From: Microbulbifer yueqingensis
Lineage (GTDB): Bacteria; Pseudomonadota; Gammaproteobacteria; Pseudomonadales; Cellvibrionaceae
Reading direction: 5' to 3'
Assembly: GCF_900100355.1 (NCBI RefSeq)
Contig: NZ_FNFH01000002.1
Coordinates: 186,001 to 250,000, forward strand
Length of the DNA stretch: 64,000 nt
Position numbers and translations under genes: made by a program
The notes under the pieces: generated by a model
What the model saw: only the letters and a program-made list of their open reading frames with translations
Databases searched by the model: none
What the model was told of the DNA's origin: nothing
Shown here: piece by piece, positions 41,401 to 49,295 of the stretch
How positions within the stretch are numbered: the stretch's first letter is position 1
Layout: every line of letters begins with the position of its first letter

Positions 41401-44400
41401 GCCGCCAATGCTCCAGCCGTGGCCCAACAAGCCATTGCCGGCCTGGCTGGAATAATTCAGGGAAACCTCGGGCACCACACCGGCGGTGCCGGCCGGCAGA
41501 CTGAGCGGGATGCTGTAGGTGGCGGCGCCGGCCTCGTTGACCCGGAAGTTGCCGGGCAGGCTGCCTACCTGCGCGGCTACAGCCAGCTTGCCGGGATCGA
41601 GGGTGGGCATGGGTGCCGAATCGGGAGCAGTGGTAGTCACACCGTAACGACAAAGGTTCGCGCAGGGATCCAACCCGGCGAGGAAAGCCTCCCGGTTGGA
41701 CGTACCATCACCATCCGCGTCACCCTCAGCGTCCTCGCTGTCGGTATCACCGAAGAACATGATCTCCCAGTAATCCGGCAGGCTGTCTCCATCGCAGTCG
41801 CGGGTGTATTCATCGCCCTCGTCGCAGCTGAATACCGCCCAGCTGTAATCCTGCGTGTAGAAATAATCGAAGCTACGCCGGGTCACCTCGTTAGTGGCCG
41901 CAGTGTATTCCATCGACTGCGCGAAGAGCGCCGCCACTGCTGCACGACTGGCACTGCCAGCGAGAGCGTCCAGCAGGCTCGTCCGGGTCCAGGTCTGGCC
42001 ACCGGAGGTAAATTCAGGGTGGCCAGTGCTCCCGAACGCACGCGCGTAGAGAGCGTCCACAAACGCTGCATTGCCCTGCGTCGACGGGAAATTGGACTTG
42101 CCGGTATCCGAGCGCAGGAAGGCTCCTGCTACTTCGTCCACGCTGGCGCCGTTGACCAGTGCGTAGGTCCAGAAGGTGAGAACGTCCCTGCTCAGCTGCA
42201 GCGGTGGCTGAAGCAGCAGGCGATAGAGTCGCGCCGCCGCCTGGTACTCCGGTAGCTGGCTTTCAGCCGGTTGCCAGCTCAGCTCTTCCAGCTGCGCCGC
42301 CAGCAGGGATTTATCCCGGCTCTCCCACACCAGCTGATCCGGCCCGAGAATGCCACGGCCCAGGGCATAAACCTCGCTGCTGGCAACGGTGGTAAAGTAC
42401 AGGGTGCCGTTACCAGCAAGCACCGGAGTCTCCGCAATTCCCGCGCCGGCCGGGTAGGTCCACTGAATGGCCCCGTTTTCAGCCTGTACCGCGTAAAGTA
42501 CACCGTCCATGGACCCCTGGTAGATGATGCGCCGGTCGTCGAGCACGGCGGAGGACACCAGGTCGCCGCCTGTCTCCAGGCGCCACTTTTCCAGCCCCAG
42601 TTGAGTAAGGGCATAGAGGTTATCGTCCAGGGAACCTACATAAATATTACCGTTGACCGAGTCGATGGTCGGGGTGGCCTTCACGAGGTCACCGGTTGTA
42701 TAGGGCCAGCCAGAGACTATGGAGCCGTCTTCGGGATTGAGTGCGAAAACCTTCTGCCCCGAGCCTACATAGATGGTTCCGTCGGCACCCACCGCAGGGC
42801 CTGAGGTAATCTGGCTCAGGAGCTCGATCTTTTCATCGCCGTAGGCAGTGATGCCGGCCTTCTCACCATTCAGGTTGTCTACTGAAACCCGCAGGCCTTT
42901 TTTCTTTTCGTCAAAGAGGATCGCCTGTGCAGCTTCGTCCAGGGATAACCGCACATAGGTTGCCGCATCTTCCCCGATCGGGGCTTGCCAGATCAGGGAT
43001 TCGCCCGTCAGCTGCTGCTGCCCGCCGGTTTGAAGGTCGGTCAGGGTGAAAGTCGACCGCGGGTCCAGCCCGCTGCCTCTCAGTTGCAGGCACTGGCCGT
43101 CACAGGACGGTTGCGCCTCAAGGAGAGTTGGTGGTTGCACGGTGAGGGTAACTATCTCACCGGCCGGACTGCAGTCGAAGGCATTACAGGCTTTTGCCCG
43201 GTAGCTGAAGCTACCGGGTGATTTCTTTTCAAATTCGACTCTTGAAGACAGGTCGCCAGGTGAAACCCTCACCCATTCGGCGGTTGAATCCAATCCGCCG
43301 GCCTTTTCTTCCAGCAGGTAGTAATCGGGGCGTGGATAGGTGGTGACCTCCTTCCACTGCAGCGCGTATTGGCCGGTGAGATCGTAATTGGCGAAGTCCG
43401 GGGCCACCTGCAGCTCTTTGGGGGCCCGGGGGGCAGAGAGCACCACATCCATCCGGATTTCAGTGCCGAATTCACCGCAACCGGCCGCATTACAGGATGC
43501 CACCCGATATCGGTAAGTACCCTGCGCCTGGTTCGGAAGATAGGCAGACAGGGCGCCGTGGGGAGTGGGCACATCCTGGAAATCGGTATCCACGCCCTCC
43601 TGCAGCTGCTGGAGCATGTAGCCGTGCGTAGCTCCGGCACGCTCCTTCCAGGAAACGGTGTAATAGCCGGTGGTATTATCGGGGATCGGCGCCAGCTGCC
43701 CATCAACTTTGACCCATTCCGGGGCTTCCGGGGGCGCCAGGGCCAGGAAGGTTACGTCATGGTATGTCTCTGCTTCCGCCCCTTCGTTGTCGACAACCAG
43801 GGCGCCGACACGATAGGTACCCGCTGAGGGGACCGTCCATTGATACTCGTAAATATCCCTGCCCGATAACTCACCAACTTTGGCGCCGGCCCCGGCCACG
43901 GTCCCACCAACGAGGAAATTCACTCCATCAATGCTGCCATCAGGGTCGCTGGCCTCAGCCCGCAGGGTGACCTGCTGCCCTGCAACGATTTCTTGTGGCA
44001 GGGCATCCAGGTCGAAAAACACCTCGGGTTGAGAGTTCTCTGAAACAGTGACTGGAATGGTGGCTTTCGTTACCTTACCCGCGCTGTTGGTAGCCCTGAC
44101 GATAAGCTGCGTCGTCTCCGACTGAACAGAGGGCCAGTTAAGGTAGAAACAGTTATTGCAACTCGTGTCGACCTGGGGCTTTTCATTCCTATTGATAATA
44201 TAGTCTTCCGAATTGCGGAAGAACTCCAGGGATATAGCTCTCCCTCCCTCATCAACGGCATATGCACGCAGCGTCACGAAATCGCCGACCTTGAGCGTAT
44301 CGCCGGCTTTTGGATCCAGCCAGGCAACTTTGGGGGCGGGTATCTTCTGGACGTTGACCGTTACCGGATCGCTCGGGGTACCACATTCCAGTGAGTTACA

Positions 44401-45147
44401 GGCAAAGACACGGTACTGGTAGGATCCATAGCTCCGACCATCCACCGGGAAGTTTGTCGCTTTATCCGCCGCTGACTTCTGTGAATAGCAGTTGCCATGC
44501 TCCTTCTTCGTGCCCGTAAGACTATTATCTGCGGAACACCAATCTACCTGGTTACCCTCCCTCTCCTGCACCAGGTAAAATTCTACGTCGCCGGCGGTGA
44601 CCCTTTCCCAGCCTATATCGTAAGCACCATCCTCTGCATCGATTGGGTCCGGAATCTCAGTTATTTCCGGCTGTCCGGGCTTTTCCAGTGTATTGACCAG
44701 GATGCTGATAGTTTCGCTTTCAGTCTGTAAACCTTTACAGCAGTATCCGTTGGAACCATACCAGAGGCTGACCACACTGGCCTTATAGTAATAACGACCA
44801 TCATCTCTCTCGACAGGAATCTCAAAAATGCTGCTTGAGCTCGCGAGCTCCGTCTCAAGTTCTGTCCAACTTACCCCGTCTTTTGATTCAGAGACATAAA
44901 AGTTATATTTGTAGAAGCTACAGCCATCGGGGCAATATTCACTGGCCTTGACCCTGACGGTATAAATTCCATCATTGCTTTCAGAGCCGTCATTAATAGA
45001 GATGGACGGCGGGAAACCCTCAAAGGTCGTGGGATTACCCGTATAGCTCGTCTGCGCCGAAGCCATCGCTATAAAGCATGTGCACAACAACCCACACATG
45101 ATCTTGATGGCGATTAAAAAAGCACTTCCCCGGAATCCCTTGCCCAT
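34939..45147 (-). CDS. Giant exported SpvB/VCBS/RHS polymorphic toxin with HExxH tip
   Basis: This 3402-aa protein starts with a Sec signal peptide (about residues 1–31). Order of modules: FN3/Ig-like repeats (about 32–750); PQQ-like beta-propeller repeats (about 785–960, YVGSxxxxxYAL); DUF4214-like domain (about 966–1100); TSP3 Ca-binding repeats (about 1114–1150); SpvB domain (about 1190–1480, NYSSQAGNGLLGHGWSIGG); seven FG-GAP/VCBS repeats (about 1500–1870, DxNGDGxxD); TcdB-like middle; RHS/YD repeats (about 2200–2990); RHS core ending DPSGY at 3063–3067. A Gly/Ala-rich hydrophobic stretch (3068–3225) precedes the tip with HELAH at 3361–3365. SpvB plus RHS resembles Tc-toxin B/C components, whose shell encloses the C-terminal toxin. 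Confidence 0.93.
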   Translation of the reverse strand: MGKGFRGSAFLIAIKIMCGLLCTCFIAMASAQTSYTGNPTTFEGFPPSISINDGSESNDGIYTVRVKASEYCPDGCSFYKYNFYVSESKDGVSWTELETELASSSSIFEIPVERDDGRYYYKASVVSLWYGSNGYCCKGLQTESETISILVNTLEKPGQPEITEIPDPIDAEDGAYDIGWERVTAGDVEFYLVQEREGNQVDWCSADNSLTGTKKEHGNCYSQKSAADKATNFPVDGRSYGSYQYRVFACNSLECGTPSDPVTVNVQKIPAPKVAWLDPKAGDTLKVGDFVTLRAYAVDEGGRAISLEFFRNSEDYIINRNEKPQVDTSCNNCFYLNWPSVQSETTQLIVRATNSAGKVTKATIPVTVSENSQPEVFFDLDALPQEIVAGQQVTLRAEASDPDGSIDGVNFLVGGTVAGAGAKVGELSGRDIYEYQWTVPSAGTYRVGALVVDNEGAEAETYHDVTFLALAPPEAPEWVKVDGQLAPIPDNTTGYYTVSWKERAGATHGYMLQQLQEGVDTDFQDVPTPHGALSAYLPNQAQGTYRYRVASCNAAGCGEFGTEIRMDVVLSAPRAPKELQVAPDFANYDLTGQYALQWKEVTTYPRPDYYLLEEKAGGLDSTAEWVRVSPGDLSSRVEFEKKSPGSFSYRAKACNAFDCSPAGEIVTLTVQPPTLLEAQPSCDGQCLQLRGSGLDPRSTFTLTDLQTGGQQQLTGESLIWQAPIGEDAATYVRLSLDEAAQAILFDEKKKGLRVSVDNLNGEKAGITAYGDEKIELLSQITSGPAVGADGTIYVGSGQKVFALNPEDGSIVSGWPYTTGDLVKATPTIDSVNGNIYVGSLDDNLYALTQLGLEKWRLETGGDLVSSAVLDDRRIIYQGSMDGVLYAVQAENGAIQWTYPAGAGIAETPVLAGNGTLYFTTVASSEVYALGRGILGPDQLVWESRDKSLLAAQLEELSWQPAESQLPEYQAAARLYRLLLQPPLQLSRDVLTFWTYALVNGASVDEVAGAFLRSDTGKSNFPSTQGNAAFVDALYARAFGSTGHPEFTSGGQTWTRTSLLDALAGSASRAAVAALFAQSMEYTAATNEVTRRSFDYFYTQDYSWAVFSCDEGDEYTRDCDGDSLPDYWEIMFFGDTDSEDAEGDADGDGTSNREAFLAGLDPCANLCRYGVTTTAPDSAPMPTLDPGKLAVAAQVGSLPGNFRVNEAGAATYSIPLSLPAGTAGVVPEVSLNYSSQAGNGLLGHGWSIGGLSAISRCRQTLGQDGQARPITWTAEDRFCLDGQRLLVVSGEYGEPGSRYRTEIDSFAVVTAHGGEPGNPGYFTVERKDGSISYYGQDHQARLDTDSGALAWAISRFEDSAGNPFQFFYSTGAGHRIEEIAYAYTGAGSNPGAKIVFDYEERLDPIEGFSAGEAVVTNERLANIFVQNSVAGSLQQVRKYELEYDDYPADRLSRLARIRQCADNLCQPWTVFDWRLPEPGNFASYAADTVTLSTQEDRVAVGTRPADINGDGRMDLVWLEPDFDPDGDGGSEVDYQWFKYVLAEGDGFGAERNVYREDDDTSRPYEWQMIDYNADGRADLVTYLNDRKHWGVVVAQPDADGNWTLSGSPRYLPELTERRAKFIDINGDGLVDYLTGNEYRLLEPSTAPSSSTYYGFGDSHTANLGIDWKLVEFDGFTRSAFDRVTVTINSATRPADFNGDGIVDPVASLNVTADCPPGEEPGSRGCKYYNGLMVMASSAVGEYGSYAFLGEVDTVESMDINGDGLPDIIYRRGATGYYRLNNGRDFEPEVNLGELPRERQYFDYDSDGNVDLVWHDDKAARLKVRLWRTLEQDFGPAGSFRKTSGDKNAAHLFVDMNGDGVTDYVNIEDDIAELYLARGFRVPVNVVEKVTNGLGAETDISYGSLTNSGHYKRRDVSATTEERCKSAKYSDGLYEPGLGDFAEWCRDYAVADLADYYGYLNDAWEGEDRLGKVSPTLELMGPMYVVTRVDSSAPAAANPAAKSAVSYYYAQAKVQAGGRGMLGFEQLTTVDEQTGVETTTTYRQDFPFQGYPQSTEVRSAQGHLLSESRNTWRLKNAAGNAWQEAWSERAREKGSADLGPLQPWLEKTEETSYELVNNGAEQGSQLKSVMTENEYDTHGNPLSIVVTTSGDGDTFVTATTNEYGPGRSLSLGGGERTLSTFAELGRLTRTEVEHSRTVDGVYDSELRTSEFDYYTSGKWAGLLKEEVIEPDAEDAVLTLTTTYTYDDFGNKAGITRSTAGEESRSSYSFFKGNRGRYLEREENVYGQVAQRVKDRNHLGQPVHVTDMAGVSSFHRYDAFGRKVLDYSETGAHSITLLAAAGSHCPEGTAYQQVTRKAGGGESLTCFDVLARETRTATRGFDGQWVYADTEYDNLGRVTRKSEPYGGSPGAGEFWTVMDYDILGRVIGTDMPGTVSNNGYEGLESGIPHDVHVDYRGYTTVTTNPEGHTKTETRNAQGELVYVRDHLEGTIEYRYDAQGNLRFVTRRAADSGTVPVTEMRYDKLGRKEYMNDPDKGEWHYGYNGFGELEWQIDAKQQVVINRYDRLGRLVSRTDHGSVGEERGEDFVPDSSIAGNIEGDTLWSYNNEAGWDEDVPPGALLGVIDAQSGFARVPSYDRFGRPDSELTSLAEGDDHWTRTTYDEYGRPFQQFDAAGDGSWRSSATESRYNQYGYLSAVVDAENINQAAAENYYTVLEMDERGNVTRSLQGNGVTTVREYDPATGRLERQSASVLGVTQVQDLTYEWDNLGNLEYRHERSGNKDLYEEFDYDGLNRLRSAQVSGRAAQTVKYDGFGNIDYKSDVGHYRYGSGCDRGYGPNAVCETSDGVAYHYDANGNMVSDTSGRSLEYSTFDKPLLIQKGGHTTEFRYGPDRSRYLRIDTDSSGTRTETRYIGNVEKIERSDGFREIKRYLPGGAVVTLATESDGSTQRTSRYLHKDHLGSIDVITDSNGAVVQEMSFDAWGQRRNAQSWEALVKADLTGFDTSLTTRGYTGHEMLDQVGLVHMNGRIYDARLGRFMQADPFVQAASDTQMFNRYSYVRNNPLNATDPSGYFIFTLGAMALIAAADVTAVWAIGLIMGAAGFLDALSQGASFSEALKAGVIQGVSAAAFAGIGQALPGMENVPARMLASGVVGGITSVLQGGKFGHGFVSAGIGAAVGSAKGLKLQSGQGWANLGRAVARVTIAGTVSRATGGKFGNGAAFAAFSVAIEAASTAQISESSAEGEIDFSTEGTESERRERFSKITAGEDNVKFEDKYVGKQRNADGSTTRYETKSAKEFQEWLSTEPVDARRSYINGQRSKFLFFEKITLYRTSVMGFNGRIFLPDGMELSGYFSPLERGYITFGHELAHRNGFEVGNNNVSHVWSNLNGYSRCLSANMCASQGWSF

Positions 45148-45279
45148 CTAACTAAAGCCTTCTCGTTTTCTTGCAGGCATACGGCCGAACAGGCGCACGC
45201 CCTCTATCTTTAGAAATACTGTTTTTTGTGTGAAATGCTGGTTACCGGCACCTGGTCACCGGAACGCAACCCTGTCGGA

Positions 45280-47682
45280 TCAGTCCACCTTTCTGTGCCA
45301 GAGCAGGCGGTCACCAGCCACGTCTTTTCTCGCGTCCAGCGCGAATACCAGGTTGTTTTCGGTGTGAAAAACCAACCTTTCACCCGACAGCGCAGGTTTG
45401 GCGGTCAGGGTTACCTGCCCGGGCAGCTCGTAGTGCCACAACTGTTCACCCCCACTGACACTCAATGCATAGACATGGCCCGCGTGAGTCGCGACGAAGA
45501 CGGTGCTTCCATCCGAATGAAGCAGCGGGCTCGCTGTCACCGCGCCCTGCGTGCTGAATCTCCAGAGGACTTCCTTATCACCTGTCAGGGACAGGACCAT
45601 GCCATCCTTTCCTTGCAGCCCGCGCCCAGTAACATTGGAGCCGAAAATTATTCTGTTGCCTGTTACCACGGCCTTGCCCATCACGAGGCCAGCGTCCTCA
45701 AGCACCCATTCCACTTCTCCACGGGGATTCACCTTGTAGAAGCTCCCATCGAACCCGGCAACATAGGCGTAACCTTCATCAGTCACTGTCAGCGAGGTGG
45801 CGATATGCTCCTGCACGGGGATAGTCGGAGCCGTCCACAGCTCCGGAGGAGCCGGGACGTCGAGCGTTACCTCGACGCGACGGGTAGTTTTACCGGCCGG
45901 ACCTTCAGCGGTCAGTGTGTACCGCGTAGTGATTTGCGGAGATACCTCGAAGGTCGCTTCAGTAGCGAGCGCTGTTACCGGCTCACTCTCATCGTCAGCC
46001 GCGAGGGAAACCACACTGGCTCCTTTTACCTGCCAGCGAAGCTCCACCCGCTCCCCGGGAGTGCCGATCACTGCCGGAGAGGCGATAAATGTCTCGATGG
46101 AAACCGCCGGGAAACTGTTTTCGTCCCCGGGATCACTGCCAGCGGCTATTTCCTCCGCATCGTTGATGCCATCACCATCTGTATCGCGCTGGTTTGCAGC
46201 ACAGCCGTTGCCGTCAGCAATCTGGGAGAGGCCCGTTTCAGGGCAGGCGTCGGCGTAATCGGCAATAGTATCGCCATCGGAATCCAGAGCCGTGGTGACC
46301 TCTGCTGCACTCGTATTGCCTGCCATATCCTTTACGATCGCTGTCAGGGTGATCGCAGCATCATCGCTAACCGGTGCAGAGAGATTACAGATCGCTTGCC
46401 CTCCGCTTATGTCACAGCTTTCGATGGGTCGGCCGTCGAGGCGAACTTCCAGGCTCTCGCCATCCAGAGCGAGGTTATCCGAGAGAACCAGCTTCATGTC
46501 TGGCTGCGACTCACGCAACAGGGATCCATTGGCGGGGGCGACAAAGCTTATTTCCGGGGGCGTCTGGTCTAGGCTGACGATTATCTCGGCCGAACCTGTG
46601 TTACCGGCCAGGTCTGTTGCACTCCCACCGATCAGCTGGTTCGGGCCATCGCCCGCTACGCGTTGATCTTCCGTACAGCTCTCGATACCACTCAAGGCAT
46701 CGCTACAGCTGAAGCTGACGGTTACCGGTTCCCGGTGCCAGCCTGCGGAATTTGGCGGTGCCGATAAGGTGGCCTGGACAGAGGGTGGCGTCATATCAAT
46801 ATTCAGGGTCACTTCGCTTTCTGCGAAGTTCCCTGCGATATCTGTGGCGCTGGCAGTTATCGGCTGGGCAGCCCCTTCCTCAGCCAGCTCCACCGTGTCC
46901 GGACAAGTCGCGACGCCACTGAGCAAGTCCTCGCACTGGTAGCTGACGGTCGCGGGCCCCTTGTGCCAGCCGGCGCTATTCGCGGATGGGCTCACCGTGG
47001 CCTCTATCGCGGGAGCAGTTTTATCCAGGCTGACAGCGACCTGCGTCTCCGCGCTGTTGCCGGCAACATCGATGGCCGCACCCATAACCTGCTGTGCAGC
47101 GCCTTCCTCGCTCACCGTCACGGGGTCAGTACAGCTGGCGACGCCACTCAGGTCGTCGGTGCAGGTGAAGGTGACCAGCACATCGCTGTTATGCCAGCCG
47201 GCCCCATTGGCATCGGGAGAGATCGCAGCGGCTATCTCCGGCTTTACTTCATCGATACCGATCACTTCTACCCGAAACCCACTGCCCGGCCTGCCAGCAA
47301 GGGTGATTTCGAGGGAATTCTGCAGCTGCAGGGAGAGCGGTACTTCAAGAAACTCAGCCTGCTTCCTGAAATCGCGGTTACTGAGCACGGTGGAGCCGTT
47401 CACAGCCACAGAGCCGGCTTGGACCGCCGATTCGGCCCCACTGCCGTTATAGATACGAAGGAAGTAATAATCGCCCGCTTTCGGGGCGCTGAAGGGGATG
47501 GTTTTGGGAGCCGGTTTGCCGCGGTCCCGCGTGACTGCATGCTCTCCGGAAACCGGGAATTCCCCGGCCGAGACACCCGCCGCAATACCCGTAGAGAGCG
47601 CCAGCGCGCCCAATTTGAACAGTGATTCCCCGAAATTCGCGCGCACGCGCGCCAGCAGCCGGCCAAAATCGTGCCCTGGCAT
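45280..47682 (-). CDS. Exported Ig-like/TSP3/PQQ-propeller companion protein
   Basis: This 800-aa protein has a signal peptide (about residues 1–40). Three tandem Ig-like repeats (about 150–400) follow the pattern NSAGWHxxPVTVSFSCxDxLSG...TDxAGN...DxTPP. TSP3 Ca-binding repeats (DSDGDTIADYADACP, DTDGDGINDAEE) lie near 470–525, another Ig-like domain near 535–610, and PQQ-like beta-propeller repeats near 625–800. There is no RHS core or toxin tip. It is upstream of the RHS gene by 132 bp on the same strand and shares its PQQ and TSP3 modules, so it is probably a co-expressed surface partner. GGGGGGAGT precedes the ATG. Confidence 0.88.
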   Translation of the reverse strand: MPGHDFGRLLARVRANFGESLFKLGALALSTGIAAGVSAGEFPVSGEHAVTRDRGKPAPKTIPFSAPKAGDYYFLRIYNGSGAESAVQAGSVAVNGSTVLSNRDFRKQAEFLEVPLSLQLQNSLEITLAGRPGSGFRVEVIGIDEVKPEIAAAISPDANGAGWHNSDVLVTFTCTDDLSGVASCTDPVTVSEEGAAQQVMGAAIDVAGNSAETQVAVSLDKTAPAIEATVSPSANSAGWHKGPATVSYQCEDLLSGVATCPDTVELAEEGAAQPITASATDIAGNFAESEVTLNIDMTPPSVQATLSAPPNSAGWHREPVTVSFSCSDALSGIESCTEDQRVAGDGPNQLIGGSATDLAGNTGSAEIIVSLDQTPPEISFVAPANGSLLRESQPDMKLVLSDNLALDGESLEVRLDGRPIESCDISGGQAICNLSAPVSDDAAITLTAIVKDMAGNTSAAEVTTALDSDGDTIADYADACPETGLSQIADGNGCAANQRDTDGDGINDAEEIAAGSDPGDENSFPAVSIETFIASPAVIGTPGERVELRWQVKGASVVSLAADDESEPVTALATEATFEVSPQITTRYTLTAEGPAGKTTRRVEVTLDVPAPPELWTAPTIPVQEHIATSLTVTDEGYAYVAGFDGSFYKVNPRGEVEWVLEDAGLVMGKAVVTGNRIIFGSNVTGRGLQGKDGMVLSLTGDKEVLWRFSTQGAVTASPLLHSDGSTVFVATHAGHVYALSVSGGEQLWHYELPGQVTLTAKPALSGERLVFHTENNLVFALDARKDVAGDRLLWHRKVD

Positions 47683-48098
47683 ACTCCCCCCAAAACAAAA
47701 CGGTAGTGATTCTTATCTAGGAAAATTTGCTAACCACGGCACAATTTTCGCGCCAGCATGGTACATATTTCCTCTGAAAACACAATGTGAACGCCAAGGG
47801 GATTACATTCATGGCGCGAAATTCTTCATGTTTTGTTTGATTGAACTTTTAGACAGGTTGATTCCTGCCAGCCAGGAGAGAGGAAAGCGGAGGAAAGAGA
47901 TACAGGAAAATCGCCGACGGAAGATCCCAACCAGAAAATTGAAATATTTCGAATATTTTTTGGTGTAATTAGTCGAACGCCGATTGGTGTTCAATTATCC
48001 GCGCACACGGTCTCATTTCTTTACCTGGCAGGACGCGACAAGGCCCGAGCAGTAACGGCGGGAGAAAAGTGACGTCGATGCTTTCGCTGTTGCCGGGC
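47683..48098. other. AT-rich upstream region of the RHS operon
   Basis: This 416-bp gap upstream of the companion gene probably holds the operon promoter. It contains the perfect palindrome GAAATATTTC (47941–47950) and the direct repeat TTGGTGT at 47960–47966 and 47984–47990, 24 bp apart. No gene is supported; the 61-aa minus-strand frame 47809–47994 has no family features. Confidence 0.45.
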
Positions 48099-49295
48099 CT
48101 AGCCGAAGTCCTGCTTCTCCATCCACGGAATGATCCGCTCGAACGCCCGCTCTATCTGCTCGATGGAAGTGGCGTAGCTGAAACGCAGGGCGTTGCGGCA
48201 GGACTCGCCGAAGGTATCTCCGGCGATGGTACAGACCCCGGTTTCGCGAAGCAGGCGCAGGGCCACGTTGTTGCCGTTTACTCCCTCGGGCAATGCGGGG
48301 AACAGGTAAAAGGCCCCTTCCGGCACATACCCCTCCAGGTAGGGCGTATCCTCCACCAGCTGTACCAGCCGGTCCCGGCGGGCCTTGTAGGTGGCGATGA
48401 TGTCCTTGATAAAGCTGCGGTCGCCGCGCAGTGCAGCCACGCCGGCCCACTGGCAAGGGGTGTTGGCCACTGTGGTGGTGAACATGTGGTAGCGGCGCAG
48501 CTTGCGGATGGCGCCCTGGCTGGCGATCAGCCAGCCGATTCGCATGCCGGCCATGCTGAAGGTCTTGGAGAAGCTGCTGATGATCATCACGTGATCGAGG
48601 TCCGAGCAGCAGGACAGTACGCCGGCGTAATCCCGGTCGTAGACCAGGTGATCGTATACCTCGTCGCTGATCACGTAGATACCGCGGTAGGCCGCCTCCT
48701 GCACGATTGTCTCCACGGTCTCGCGCGGGTAGACGGTACCGGTGGGGTTACTGGGCGAGTTGAGCACGATCGCGTGGGTGTTGGTGTCGATCGCGTCGAT
48801 CACCTCCTGCGGGTCCAGCTGGTGGTTGTTCTCCGCTCGCGTGGGGATGTACTTCACCTCGCCGCCGTTCATGCGGATCAACGGTGCATAAAGCATGAAG
48901 GAGGGGTCGGGCACAATAAACTCGCGCCCGGGTGCAGACACCGCCGTCAGCGCCAGGTAGATGGCCTCGGTGGCCCCGGTGGTAACGAGGATGTTTTCCG
49001 GGGATATCTCCCGCCCGTAACGCTCGCCGTTGTAATCCGCCAGCGCCTCCAGCAGCTCCGGCAGACCCGCATCCATGGTGTAGCCGGTCTGCCCCGCCTC
49101 CAGCGCGTCGATGGTAGCCTGGATCACATGGGGCGGCGCCGGCGCGTCCGGCTGGCCGATGGACAGGTGGATCACATCGTCCATGGTGGCCGCGAGGTTG
49201 ACCATCTTGCGGATACCCGGCACCGGTATGGTGTGCAGCGCCGGGTTCCAGATCGGGTCCTCGGACTCGTAGAAATCGAAATCCAGCCGGCTCAC
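48099..49295 (-). CDS. Class I/II pyridoxal-phosphate aminotransferase
   Basis: This 398-aa fold-I aminotransferase has HLSIGQPDAPAPPHV near the N-terminus, NSPSNPTGTVYPRE (about 158–171) and the PLP lysine in SSFSKTFSMAGMRIGW (about 240). These are aspartate/aromatic-type subgroup I-gamma signatures; the donor is not assigned. The gene overlaps the stop of the upstream amidase by 4 nt (ATGA), so the two are translationally coupled and likely act in one pathway, for example amide hydrolysis followed by transamination. Confidence 0.92.
   Translation of the reverse strand: MSRLDFDFYESEDPIWNPALHTIPVPGIRKMVNLAATMDDVIHLSIGQPDAPAPPHVIQATIDALEAGQTGYTMDAGLPELLEALADYNGERYGREISPENILVTTGATEAIYLALTAVSAPGREFIVPDPSFMLYAPLIRMNGGEVKYIPTRAENNHQLDPQEVIDAIDTNTHAIVLNSPSNPTGTVYPRETVETIVQEAAYRGIYVISDEVYDHLVYDRDYAGVLSCCSDLDHVMIISSFSKTFSMAGMRIGWLIASQGAIRKLRRYHMFTTTVANTPCQWAGVAALRGDRSFIKDIIATYKARRDRLVQLVEDTPYLEGYVPEGAFYLFPALPEGVNGNNVALRLLRETGVCTIAGDTFGESCRNALRFSYATSIEQIERAFERIIPWMEKQDFG

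Noticed and set aside
47809-47994. 61-codon minus-strand frame in the RHS operon upstream region
   Set aside because: AT-rich, no Shine-Dalgarno and no family features; more likely promoter DNA.
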